DNA from: Hyperoodon ampullatus
Lineage: Eukaryota > Chordata > Mammalia > Artiodactyla > Ziphiidae
NCBI GenBank assembly: GCA_949752795.1
Contig: OX457056.1
Location: forward strand, 174,864,428 to 174,928,427
DNA length: 64,000 nt
Direction: 5' to 3'
How positions within the stretch are numbered: the first letter of the stretch is position 1; every line of letters starts with the position of its first letter. Under the pieces are notes generated by a model. The model was given only the letters and a program-made list of their open reading frames with translations. It was not told the origin of the DNA and did not search any database. The position numbers and the translations under genes are program-made. This document shows positions 43,965-55,204 of this stretch, piece after piece.

Positions 43965-46900
43965 TTTTTTCCCTTAAATTCCATATACATATGTTAGCAT
44001 ATGCTATTTGTCTATCTCTTTCTGACTTACTTCACTCTGTATGACAGACTCTAGGTTTATCCACCTCATTACAAATAGCTCAATTTTGTTTCTTTTTATG
44101 GCAGAGTAATATTCCATTGTACATATGTGCCACATCTTCTTTATCCATTCATCTGTTGATGGGCACTTAGGTTGTTTCCATCTCCGAGCTATTGTAAACA
44201 GAGCTGCCATGAAAAATTTGGTGCATCACTGTTTTTGAATTATGGTTTTCTCAGGGTATATGCCAAGTAGAGAGATTGCTGGGTCATATGGTAGTTCTAT
44301 TTGTAGTTTTTTAAGGAACCTCCATACTGTTCTCCATAGTGGCTGTACCAATTCACATTCCCACCAACAGTGCAAGAGTGTTGCCTTTTCTCCACACCCT
44401 CTCCAGCATTTATTGTTTCTAGATTTTTTGATGATGGCCATTCTGACTGGTGTGAGATGATATCTCATTGTAGTTCTGATTTGCATTTCTCTAATGATTA
44501 ATGATGTTGAGCATTCTTTCATGTGTTTGTTGGCAGTTTCTATGTCTTCTTCAGAGAAATGTCTATTTAGGTCTTCTGCCCATTTTTGGATTGGGTTGTT
44601 TGTTTTTTTGGTTATTGAGCTGCATGAGCTGCTTATAAATTTTGGAGATTAATCCTTTGTCAGTTGCTTCATTTGCAAATATTTTCTCCCATTCTGAGGG
44701 TTGTCTTTTCATATTGTTTATGGTTTCCTTTGCTGTGCAAAAGATTTTAAGTTTCATTAGGTTCCATGTGTTTATTTTTGTCTTTATTTCCATTTCTCTA
44801 GGAGGTGGGTTAAAAAGGATCTTGCTGTGATTTATGTCACAGAGTGTCCTGCCTATGTTTTCCTCTAAGAGTTTGATAGTGCCTGGCCTTACATTTAGGT
44901 CTTTAATCCATTTTGAGCTTATTTTTGTGTATGGTGTTAGGGAGTGATCTAATCTCATACTTTTACATGTACCTGTCCAGTTTTCCCAGCACAACTTATT
45001 GAAGAGGCTGTCCTTTCTCCACAGTACATTCCTGCCTTCTTTATCAAGGATAAGGTGACCATATGTACATGGGTTTTTCTCTGTACTTTCTATCCTGTTC
45101 CATTAATCTATCTTCCTGTTTCTGTGCCAGTACCATACTGTCCTGATTACTGTAGCTTTATAGTATAGTCTGAAGACCAGGAGCCAGATTCCTCCAGCTG
45201 CATTTTTTGTTCTCAAGATTGCTTTGGCTATTTGGGGTCTTTTGTGTTTCCATACAAATTGTGAAATTTTTTGTTCTAGTTCTGTGAAAAATGCCAGTGG
45301 TAGTGTGATAGGGATTGCATTGAATCTGTAGATTGCTTTGGGTAGTAGAGTCATTTTCACAATGTTGATTCTTCCAATCCAAGAACATGGTACATCTCTC
45401 CATCTATTTGTATCATCTTTAATTTCTTTCATCAGTGTCTTATAATTTTCTGCATACAGGTCTTTTGTCTCCTTAGGTAGGTTTATTCTTAGATATTTTA
45501 TTTTTTTGTTGCAATGGTAAATGGGAGTGTTTTCTTGATTTCACTTTCAGATTTTTCATCATTAGTGTATAGGAATACCAGAGATATCTGTACGTTAATT
45601 TTGTATCCTGCTACTTTACCAAATTCATTGATTAGCTCTAGTAGTTTTCTGGTAGCATCTTTAGGATTCTCTATGTATAGCATCATCTCATCTGCAAACA
45701 GTAACAGCTTTACTTCTTTTCTGATTTGGATTCCTTTGATTTCCTCTTCCTCTCTGATTGCTGTGGCTAAAACTTCCAAAACTATGTTGAATAAGAGTGG
45801 TGAGAGTGGGCAACCTTGTCTTGTTCCTGATCTTACTGGAAATGGTTTCAGTTTTTCACCATTGAGGACAATGTTGGCTGTGGGTTTGTCATATATGGCC
45901 TTTATTAGGTTGAGGAAAGTTCCCTCTATGCCTACTTTCTGCAGGGTTTTTATCATAAACGGGTGTTGAATTTTGTCGAAAGCTTTCTCTGCATCTATTG
46001 AGATGATCATATGGTTTTTCTCCTTCAGTTTGTTAATATGGTGTATCATGTTGATTGATTTGCATATATTGAAGAATCCTTGCATTCCTGGAATAAACCC
46101 CACTTGATCATGGTGTATGATCCCTTTAATGTGCTGTTGGATTCTGTTTGCTAGTATTTTGTTGAGGATTTTTGCATCTATGTTCATCAGTGATATTGGC
46201 CTGTAGTTTTTTTTCTTTGTGACATCCTTGTCTGGCTTTGGTATCAAGGTGATGGTGGCCTTGTAGAATGAGTTTGGGAGTGTTCCTCCCTCTGCTATAT
46301 TTTGGAAGAGTTGGAGAAGGATAGGTGTTAGCTCTTGTCTAAATGTTTGATAGAATTCGCCTGTGAAGCCATCTGGTCCTGGGTTTTTGTTTGTTGGAAG
46401 ATTTTTTATCACAGTTTCAATTTCAGTGCTTGTGATTGGTCTGTCCATATTTTCTATTTCTTCCAGATTCAGTCTTGGCAGGTTGTGCATTTCTAAGAAT
46501 TTGTCCGTTTCTTCCAGGTTGTCCATTTTATGGCATAGAGCTGCTTGTAGTAATCTCTCATGATCTTTTGTATTTCTGCAGTGTCAGTTGTTACTTCTCC
46601 TTTTTCATTTCTAATTCTATTGACTTGAGTCTTCTCCCCTTTTTTTTTTGATGAGTCTGGCTAATGATTTATCAATTTTGTTTATCTTCTCAAAGAAGCA
46701 CCTTTTAGTTTTATTGATCTTTGTTATCATTTCCTTCATTTCTTTTTCATTTATTTCTCATCTGAATTTTATGAATTTTTTCCTTCTGCTAACTTTGTTT
46801 TTTTTTGTTCTTCTTTCTCTAATTGCTTTAGGTGCAAGGTCAGGTTGTTTATTCGAGATTTTTCCTGTTTCTTAACGTGGGATTGTATTGCTATAAACTT

Positions 46901-47789
46901 TCCTCTTAGAACTGCTTTTCCTACATTCCATAGGTTTTGGGTCGTCGTGTCTCCATTGTCATTTGTTTCTAGGTATTTTTTGATTTCCTCTTTGATTTCT
47001 TCAGTGATCACTTCGTTATTAAGTGGTGTATTGTTTAGCCTCCATGTGTTTGTATTTTTTACAGATCTTTTCCTGTAATTGATATCCAGTCTCATAGCAT
47101 TGTGGTCGGAAAAAATACTTGATACAATTTCCATTTTCTTAAATTGACCAAGGCTTGATTTGTGACCCAAGATATGATCTATCCTGGAGAATGTTCCATG
47201 AGCACTTGAGAAGAATGTGTATTCTGTTGTTTTTGGATGGAATATCCTACAAATATCACTTAAGTCCATCTTGTTTGATGTATCATTTAAAGCTTGTGTT
47301 TCCTTATTTATTTTCATTTTGGATGATCTGTCCATTGGTGAAAGTGGGGTGTTTAAGTCCCCTACTATGAGTGTGTTACTGTCGATTTCCACTTTTATGG
47401 CTGTTAGTATTTGCCTTATGTATTGAGGTGCTCCTATGTTGGGTGCATAAATATTTACAATTGTTATATCTTCTTCTTGGATCGATCCCTTTATCATTAT
47501 GTAGTGTCTTTCTTTATCTCTTCTAATAGTCTTTATTTTAAAGTCTATTTTTTCTGTTATGAGGATTGCTACTCCAGCTTTCATTTGGTTTCCATTTGCA
47601 TGGAATATCCTTTTCCATCCCCTTAACTTTCAGTCTGTATGTGTCTCTAGGTCTGAAGTGGGTCTCTTGTAGACAGCATATATATGGGTCTTGTTTTTGT
47701 ATCCATTCAGCCAATCTGTGTATTTTGGTGGGAGCATTTAGTCCATTTACGTTTAAGGTAATTATCGATATGTATGTTCCTATTCCCAT
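43965..47789 (-). pseudogene. L1-B ORF2 pseudogene (endonuclease-reverse transcriptase)
   Basis: Start ATG at 47789 (MGIGTYISIITLNVNGLNA). The endonuclease continues in another frame at 47584-46769 with 'VGDLNTPLSPMDR', 'FSRIDHILGH' and 'SDHNAM', so metal-binding and catalytic blocks are visible. The RT lies in the 342-codon open piece 46526-45498: '[19 protein letters not shown]', '[13 protein letters not shown]' (motif A), '[16 protein letters not shown]' (motif B) and '[10 protein letters not shown]' (motif C). Motif C has glutamate (codon at 45687-45689) in place of the second aspartate of FADD, a change expected to abolish catalysis. C-terminal pieces run 45432-44004, ending with the 'MEYYSAIKRN' block. 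Family length is about 1275 residues. At least five frame breaks. Confidence 0.93.
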
Positions 47790-47834
47790 TTTCTTAATTG
47801 TTTTGAGTTTGTTATTGTAGGTCTTTTCCTTCTG

Positions 47835-48739
47835 TTGTGTTTCATGCCTAGAGAAGTTCCTTTAGCATTTGCTGTAAAGCTGGTTTGGTGGTGCTGAACT
47901 CTCTCAGCTTTTGCTTGTCTGTAAAGGTTTTAATTTCTCCATCAAATCTGAATGAGATCCTTGCTGGTAGAGTAATCTTGGTTGCAGGTTTTTCTCCTTC
48001 ATCACTTTAAATATGTCCTGCCAGTCCCTTCTGGCTTGCAGAGTTTCTGCTGAGAGATCAGCTGTTAACCTGATGGGGATTCCCTTGTGTGTTATTTGTT
48101 GTTTTCCCTTGCTGATTTTAATATGTTTTCTTTGTATTTAATTTTTGAAAGTTTGATTAATATGTGTCTTGGCATATTTCTCCTTGGATTTATTCTATAT
48201 GGGACTCTCTGTGCCTCCTGGACTTGATTAACTATTTCCTTTCCCATGTTAGGGACGTTTTCAACTATAATCTCTTCAAATATTTTCTCAGTCCCTTTCT
48301 TTTTCTCTTCTTCTTCTGGAACCCCTATAATTCGAATGTTGGTGCATTTAATATTGTCCCAGAGGTCTCTGAGACTGTCCTCAGGTCTTTTCATTCTTTT
48401 TTCTTTATTCTGCTCTGCAGCAGTTATTTCCACTATTTTATCTTCCAGGTTACTTATCCGTTCTTCTGCCTCAGTTATTCTGCTATTGATCCCATCTAGA
48501 GAATTTTTAATTTCATTTATTGTGTTGTTCATCATTGCTTGTTTCATCTTTAGTTCTTCTAGGTCCTTGTTAACTGTTTCTTGTATTTTGTCTATTCTAT
48601 TTCCGAGATTTTGGATCATCTTTACTATCATTATTCTGCATTCTTTTTCATGTAGACTGCCTATTTCCTCTTCATTTGTTAGGTCTGGTGGTTTTTTATC
48701 TTGCTCCTTCACCTGCTGTGTGTTTTTCTGTCTTCTCAT
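47835..48739 (-). pseudogene. L1-B ORF1 pseudogene (RNA-binding chaperone)
   Basis: Starts at 48739 (MRRQKNTQQVKEQDKK) and is open for 215 codons to 48092, about two thirds of the family length. Residues about 40-110 form a coiled coil with heptad-like 'EAEERISNLEDKIVEI'. The RRM-like part follows with 'NIRIIGVPEEEE' and 'RHILIKLSKIKYKENIL'. After the stop, the C-terminal domain ('FPSG', 'LSAETLQARRDW', 'QPRLLYQQ') continues in shifted frames to about 47870. ORF1p trimers coat L1 RNA. This truncated form would lack the C-terminal domain. ORF2 starts about 50 bp further on. Confidence 0.9.
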
Positions 48740-50550
48740 TTTTCTTATCTTACTGTGTTTGGGGTCTCCTTTTGCAGGCTGCAGGTTCGTAGTTCCTGTT
48801 GTTTTTGGTGTTGTCCCCAGTGGCTAAAGTTTGTTCAGTGTGTTGTGTAGGCTTCCTGGTGGAGGGGACTAGTGCCTGTGTTCTGGTGGATGAGGCTGGA
48901 TCTTGTCTTTCTGGTTGGCAGGTCCACGTCTGGTGGTGTGTTTTGGGTGGTCTCTGTAGTTATGATTTTAGGCAGCCTCTCGGCTAATGGATCGGGTTGT
49001 GTTCCTGTCTTGTTTGTTTGGCATAGGGTGTCCAGCACTGTAGCTTGCTGGTCGTTGAGTGAATCTGGGTGCTGGTGTTGAGATGGAGATCTCTGGGAGA
49101 TTTTCACCATTTGATATTATGTGGAGCTGGGGTTCTCTTGTGGACCAGTGTCCTGAAGTTGGCTCTCCCACCTCAGAGGCACAGCACTGACTCCTGGGTG
49201 CCCTATCAAGAGGCTTTCATCCACACGACTCAGAATAAAAGGGAGAAAAATTAGAAAGAAAGAATTAGTAGAAGTAGAAAGAAAAAAAAGAAAGAAAAAG
49301 AGAGGGAGGGAGGGAGGAAGAAGGTAAGGAAGAAGGGAAGGAAGGACAAAAAGAAGAAAGAAGATAAAGTAAAATAAAATAAAGTATGATAAAATATAAT
49401 AAAGTTATTAAAAGAAAAAACAATTATTAAAAAAGACAAACAAACAAACAAAAATGGATGGATAGAACCCTGGGACGAATGGTGGAAGCAGACAAAATCT
49501 CACACAGAATCATTCACATACACACTCACAAAAAGAGGAAAAGGGGAAAAAAATCATAAATCTTGCTCTCAAAGTCCACTTCCTCAGTTTGGGATGATTC
49601 GTTGTCTATTCATGTATTCCACAGATGCAGGGTACATCAAGTTGATTGTGGAGCTTTAATCCACTGCTCCTGAGGCTGCTGGGAGAGATTTCCCTTTCTC
49701 TTCTTTGTTCGCACAGCTCCCGGGGTTCAGCTTTGGATTTGGCCCCGCCTCTGCATGTAGGTTGCCGGAGGGCGTCTGTTCTTCGCTCAGACAGGATGGA
49801 GTGCTCAGACAGGATGGAGTTAAAGGAGCAGCCGCTTAGGGACTCTGGCTCACTCAGGCTGCGGGGAGGGAGTGGTACGGAGTGCGGGGCGAGCCTGCGG
49901 CTGCAGAGGCCAGCATGACGTTGTACCAACCCGAGGCGTGCTGTGCGTTCTACCAGGGAAGCCGTCCCTGAATCCCGGGACCCCAGCAGTGGCGGGCTGC
50001 ATAGGCTCCCCGGACAGGAGGACGTGGACAGTGACCTGCGCTCGCACACAGGCCTCTTGGCGGCGGCAGCAGCAGCCCCAGCGTCCCACGCCCGTCTCTG
50101 GGGTCTGCGCTCTTAGCCGCAGCTCACGCCCGTCTCTGGAGCTCCTTTAAGCAGCGCTCTTATTCCCCTCTCCTCGCGCACCAGGAAACAAAGAGGGAAG
50201 AAAAAGTCTCTTGCCTCTTCGGCAGGTCCAGACATTTCCCCGGACTCCCTCCTGGCTAGCTGTGGCACACTAGCCCCTTCAGGCTGTGTTCATGCCACCA
50301 ACCCCAGTCCTCTCCCTGTGCTCCGACTGAAGCCCGAGCCTCAGCTCCCAGCCCCGCCTGCCCCGGTGGGTGAGCAGACAAGCCTCTTGGGCTGGTGAGT
50401 GCCGGTTGGCACCGATCCTCTGTGTGGGATTCTCTCTGCTTTGCCCTACCCAGGTACGTGGGGAGTTTCTTGCCTTTTGGGAGGTCTGAGGTCTTCTGCT
50501 GGCATTCAGTAGGTGTTCTGTAGGAGTTGTTCCACGTGTAGATGTATTTT
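48740..50550 (-). promoter_or_regulatory. L1-B 5' UTR with internal promoter region
   Basis: About 1.8 kb upstream of ORF1 on the minus strand. 49640-50450 is GC-rich with several CpGs, unusual for this window. 49236-49440 is a plus-strand A/G-rich tract. An 18-bp unit GCTCAGACAGGATGGAGT is tandemly duplicated at 49785-49820 and single in L1-A. L1 5' UTRs act as Pol II promoters. The missing 5' ~75 bp include the presumed YY1 site, so initiation may be impaired. Open frames here have no recognised product. Confidence 0.6.
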
Positions 50551-50565
50551 AGTTCCTGTCTTTTT

Positions 50566-50730
50566 AACTGTGCCTGAAAGGAGGTAGAATCTTCTGCCCA
50601 ACTAGTGTAAATCTTATACTAGTTGCTGTAACGTTTTTACAGTAGGGTCGACCTAAGACTGATCACCAGATTGACCAGGAACCTCCCACATGTCCCAGAA
50701 GAGTCAGCAGCAACCAAGGCAGTTTGCAGG
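50566..50730 (-). mobile_element. Endogenous retrovirus internal region, continuation upstream of L1-B
   Basis: Sequence to the right of the L1-B TSD that would be contiguous with 43567 before the insertion. No diagnostic motif is visible in these 165 bp; assignment is by continuity only. The right limit is set by an L2 beginning near 50735. Confidence 0.4.
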
Positions 50731-50734
50731 CAGT

Positions 50735-50960
50735 GCCAGGATTTTTATTCATTCATTCACAAGTACTTATTGTGTGTTTACTGTTGCTAGGCACTTTTCT
50801 GTGTGCTGGGGATTTAGCAGTAAATGAAATAGTCAAAAATCTATTTGAAGAATCTAAGCTCCAAGTAAGTGAGTTGCAACAGATATTAGAAAGTTGCAAA
50901 TATCTGTTGCTGTGAAAAAAAAATAAGAATAAGAAATGAAAAAGATAACAGGAGATTAGG
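50735..50960 (-). mobile_element. L2 LINE 3'-end fragment, minus strand
   Basis: 'attcattcattcacaagtac', 'ttgctaggcacttttctgtg' and 'ggatttagcagtaaatgaaa' match the reverse L2 3' end. Confidence 0.7.
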
Positions 50961-52689
50961 ACTCAGGTGTGAGGATGAGGGTGGGATGTAATATGATGGA
51001 AGCAGGATGTAGTGTTCAGTTGGGAGGTCTGAGTCAGCTTTAGTGAGAAGGTGAGAATTGAGGAGTTTTTGATATTTGGGAAAACGGACTTTTGTGAGAA
51101 GAACATTTTGTTCCCTCTTTTAAACCTGCCATTTAGAATAGTGCCTGACACACAGTAGAAATTCAATAAAAAAGTGTGGACTGAATGGAGATGCAGGCAT
51201 CATCTGATGAAGCCAGTCTTGTTCACAGGTTTACATGGAAGATTTAGATTTGATCCCCAACCTTCCTGTGAGCAAAGTGATGAGCAAGAACACATAAACC
51301 CATTGATCAAATAATTTTTAGTTGTCAGAAGAGCACTTAATGATTCAATCTGGGATATTTCAATCACATCAAGTATCACTTAGGAACAATCAGCAGATTC
51401 TTATCACTTGCATGACCAAAGGAACTTACCAGAGGGACTGCTCCCTGAACAAAAGATGGATCTGTTTCAAAGGCAAATCCCATTCTCTAACTCAGAGAGC
51501 AGAAATTGCTGGAAAGCTTCCAAATCGCAATTTTCTAATTTAAAAAATGTTGTGATTTGACCAACATGTGTCTCCCTGTATTTTACTCATTGGCCCAGTC
51601 CTACTTCTTGGGGCCATATGAGTAGAATCCCTCTTTCATATATGCATACTAAAATGTTTGAGGTAGACTGTTATCTTCACTGAGTTTTCTCTTCTGGGTA
51701 AATAACTCCATTGCCCCCTCTGTCCCCCTTTTTAATGCTTTCACTTAAGACATTGGATTTTCTTCACCATCTTATACATTGTCTTCCAAAAATGTTCCAA
51801 TTTGACTTAACATTGTGATACTTAGAATCGGATTAGTACCCTAAGTGTGTTATGAGTAGTACAGAGAAAACAATGTTGCCTTCTCTTTTTTCAAAATACA
51901 TATTTTATTAATGCAGCTTAAGATCACATTAGCTCTTTGGGGGGCAGTTTCATCTCATCATAAGCATTCCTTGAGCCTATTGCCAGCTACAACTATTATT
52001 TTCACCTGCTATATTAAGCCAAATCGTCCCTGTGTTCTACTTGTGAAGTAGTTTATTGGGGAACCCCAATAGTAAGTAAATGTTTTTCTTCCTGTTAAAT
52101 TTTAACTTACTAGATGTAATACAATGCTTCAGTCTGTCAAAATATTTTCCCTTTTGGTTTCATCAGCCAATGAATGGCTGTTCCCCCTCTCCCCAGTTTC
52201 ATGTCATTCTCATATTTTGATAAGCCCATCTTTCTAATTATTATCTAAGGCAGTGGATTAAAATTTACATGAACAGAAAGTTTTTTTGAAGTAAACTGTT
52301 ACACAACATCCTAAAATGTAAAAGAGACATTTGTCAGTATAATTTTATTTTGCAAGTTAAATAATTAATATTTATTCATTATGAAGTTCTCCATATTAGC
52401 TAAATGAGGAGGTTATTGTTGAACACAAAATTTCAAATCAGTGTTTATGGATGACAGCTGAAATCAGATCAATCTTATCATCTAATTTACTTGAATATTT
52501 TGTTTGGTTGCACAGTATTGAGAATATTGTGATTGAAGCAGAAATAGTTGCAATAGTTTTTTGGTTAGTTTTTAACTCCATTGTTCTTACAACTACAAGA
52601 TACTTTTCAAGTGAAAGAATCAGATGTTTGAAAGAAACAGTAGAAATTTTTGCTTTAAAACTAAAGCACTGGTAATATTTACCAATGGT
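50961..52689. other. 1.7 kb of mostly unassigned sequence
   Basis: A short L2/MIR-like trace at 51130-51190 ('agtgcctgacacacagtaga') is the only repeat recognised. A 7-bp perfect inverted repeat with a 2-base centre lies at 52055-52070. No gene seen. Confidence 0.4.
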
Positions 52690-52790
52690 TCTCATTCATT
52701 ATTCAATATTCAAACATTTCTTGAGAATCTACCATAAGAACAGCATTATTTTAGTTGGTAGGGATATAGTGATGTATAAGATAGAAAAAT
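52690..52790 (-). mobile_element. L2 LINE 3'-end fragment, minus strand
   Basis: 'tcattcattattcaatattc', 'aaacatttcttgagaatcta' and 'gggatatagtgatgtataag' resemble the reverse L2 3' end. Confidence 0.5.
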
Positions 52791-52799
52791 ATTTGGCTC

Positions 52800-53659
52800 A
52801 TACAACTCAATAACAAAGCAAGAACAACCCAATCAAAAAATAGGCAGAAGACCTAAATAGATATTTCTCAAAAGAAGACATATAGATGGCCAATAAGCAC
52901 ATGAAAGGATGATCATCAGCACTAATTATTAGAGAAATGCAAATCAAAACTACAATGAGGTACCACCTCTCACCAGTCAGAATGGCCATCATTAAAATGT
53001 CTACAAATAACAAAGGCTGGAGGGGGTGTAGAAAAAAGGGGACCCTCCTACACAGTTGGTGGGAATGTAAATTGGTACAGCCACTATGGAAAACAGTTTG
53101 GAGGTTCCTCAAAAAACGAAAAATAGAGTTGTCATATGATTTAGCAATCCCACTCCTGGGTGTATATATGGACAAAACTATAATTTGAAAAAAATACATG
53201 TATCTCTATGTTCATAGCTGCACTATTTACAATAGCCAAGGCATAGAAACAACCTAAATGTCCATTGGCAGATGAATGGATAAAGAAGATGTAGTATATA
53301 TATATACAATGTAATAGCACTCAGCCATAAAAAAGAATGAAATAATGCCATTTGCGGCAACATGGATGGACCTAGAGATGATCATACCAAGTGAAGTAAG
53401 TCAGAAAGAGAAAGACAAATACCATATATCACTTACATGTGGATTCCAAAATATGACACAGATGAATTTATCTATAAAACAGACACAGACTCACAGATAT
53501 AGAGAACAGACTTATAGATGCCATGTATGGGAGTGGGGGAGGGAAGGATTGGGAGTTTGGGATTAGCAGATGCAAACTATTATATATTGGATGAGTAAAC
53601 AACAAAGTCATACTATATAGCACAGGGAACTATAATTAATATCCTGTATAAAAAAATAA
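52800..53659 (+). mobile_element. 5'-truncated L1 (ORF2 C-terminus and 3' UTR), plus strand
   Basis: Begins in the C-terminal part of ORF2. 52937-53188 is open for 83 codons ('[17 protein letters not shown]', '[17 protein letters not shown]', '[11 protein letters not shown]'), the conserved C-terminal region of L1 ORF2. Ends with a 3' UTR variant ('tatatagcacagggaactat') and A-rich tail. Flanking sequence TTGGCTC at 52793-52799 and 53660-53666 is a possible short TSD. More diverged than L1-B. Confidence 0.85.
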
Positions 53660-53666
53660 TTGGCTC

Positions 53667-53929
53667 TTGGAGACTACATTCTGATAAGGTGAGACAGAAA
53701 ATAAATACACACATATATGTACATAAGCATATAAATGAATACATTTCAGTGTATACATGTGTGTGTAATAAAATCAAAACCTGCATCTCTGCAGTTGAAT
53801 AGGGGCTGGAGAAAAATACACAATGTGCTGACTCTTCCCATTTTATATTTATTTCCATTAACTTGAAGAGGACTCACTGCTACTTGGTGTTTATACTACA
53901 CTTCCTTAATCTTTTACTTTTTTACTTTT
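53667..53929. other. Unassigned sequence
   Basis: Nothing recognised; contains an (ATAC/CATA)-rich stretch at 53705-53770. Confidence 0.4.
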
Positions 53930-54410
53930 CACTCTTTTACTTTTCTAGAGAACTGTTTTACACTTTTTCTCTTCTCAATCCCTAACACAGTTTTTCTATC
54001 CTCCCTTTCAGCTAATGACTTTGCCTCTCACTTCTCTGATAAATTAGAATCTATCAGAAGCGAATATCTGTGGGGCACCATCACATCAATTCACCTTCCA
54101 ACATCTGTTTTCAGTACAACCTGCTTATTTCCAAAGATGAAGTAGCCATGCTTCTGTCTGAGACCAACCCTTCTACTTGAGCCCTGGATTCCATCTCTTT
54201 TTGCCTGTTCAAAAACCTTGCTTCAGAAATTCTCCTTTATTTCTTCTGCATTTTCTTTCTACAGAATCAATTTCTCCCATAAATCTTCCTCTTGAGTTCA
54301 CTTCCCCCAAGAGCTACAGCCTAATTTCTTTACTCCCTTTTGAAATAGAACTCCTCAAATGTATAGTCTATGGTGATAACCTCTAATTCTTTTTATTCAT
54401 AATTAAAAAA
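53930..54410 (+). mobile_element. L2 LINE coding-region relic, plus strand
   Basis: 'tgttcaaaaaccttgcttca', 'agaatcaatttctcccataa', 'acttcccccaagagctacag' and 'ttactcccttttgaaataga' follow the L2 RT region. Frame not preserved. Confidence 0.65.
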
Positions 54411-54465
54411 TAAATCCTTAGCACATATCTGATTTCTTTTTCTATGAGGTTGTTTGTTTGTTTTT

Positions 54466-54822
54466 GAAGAATGATTGACCTACAACACTATGTTAGTTCT
54501 TGTTACACAGCATTGTGATTTGGTATTTCTATATATTTCAAAATGATCACCAGAAGTCTAGTTACAATGTCACCATACAAAGATATTTTATAAGTAATGA
54601 CTATTTTCCCCATACTGTACATTTTGTACCATGACTCATTTATTTTGCAACTGGAAGTTTGTACCTCTTAATATTCCTCACTTATTTATCTCCTCTCCCC
54701 ATCCCCTCCCTTTTGGCAATCATCTGCTTATTTTCTGTATCTATGACTCTGTTTCCATTTGGTTATGTTGTTCATTTGTTTTGATTTTTTGGATTCCTCA
54801 CATCAGAGATCAGATTTGTGGT
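54466..54822 (-). mobile_element. Old L1 (L1MA-like) 3' end, minus strand
   Basis: 'aatgattgacctacaacact', 'caaaatgatcaccagaagtc', 'catgactcatttattttgca' and 'ctatgactctgtttccattt' match the reverse complement of an L1MA-type 3' UTR, from tail to upstream. Confidence 0.85.
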
Positions 54823-54827
54823 ATCAC

Positions 54828-55180
54828 AGGTGGGAAGTGGGGGGATGGGGAATTGGATGAAGGCAGTCAAAAGGTACAAACTTAACAGTTATAAGATAAA
54901 TAAGTACTAGGGATGTAATGTACAACATGAATATAATGAACACAGCTGTATGTTATATATGAAAGTTGTTAAGAGAGTAAACCCTAAGAGATCTCATCAC
55001 AAGGAAAAAAAAATTTTTCTATTTCTTTAATGTTGCATCTATATGAGATGATGAATGTTCACTAAACTTGTTGTGATAATCATTTCATGATGTATATATG
55101 TCAAATTATTATTCTATACACTTTAAACTTAGTGATGTATGTCAATCATATCTCAATAAAACTGGAAGAAAAAAATGAAA
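54828..55180 (+). mobile_element. Old L1 (L1M-type) 3' end, plus strand
   Basis: 'aaggtacaaacttaacagtt', 'ataagtactagggatgtaat', 'aagttgttaagagagtaaac', 'tgtgataatcatttcatgat' and 'atctcaataaaactggaaga' give a complete L1M 3' UTR with polyadenylation signal near 55154. It lies head to head with the minus-strand L1 3' end just upstream. Confidence 0.88.
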
Positions 55181-55204
55181 AAATCTTATCTCTTTTGAAA
55201 AAAA

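Larger units (their letters stand above)
43583..50550 (-). mobile_element. Nearly full-length L1 retrotransposon (L1-B), minus strand, inactive
   Basis: Identical 15-bp TSDs AGTTCCTGTCTTTTT at 43568-43582 and 50551-50565 flank a 6.97-kb L1 in reverse: 3' UTR to about 43960, ORF2 to 47789, ORF1 to 48739 and 5' UTR to 50550. Compared with L1-A, the first ~75 bp of the 5' end (including the 'caagatggc' YY1-type core) are missing. It split an endogenous retrovirus. Longer open segments and a perfect TSD suggest it is younger than L1-A. Stops and frameshifts prevent activity. Confidence 0.95.

Noticed and set aside
49250..49440. Possible CRISPR-like or satellite array
   Set aside because: Degenerate purine repeats without regular spacers, inside an L1 5' UTR of a mammalian genome.
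49640..50450. Possible CpG-island promoter of a host gene
   Set aside because: The GC-rich block is the L1-B 5' UTR, matched by the same region in L1-A.
54466..55180. Twin-priming L1 inversion
   Set aside because: Both halves contain L1 3'-terminal sequence with separate tails, which a single twin-primed insertion would not give.
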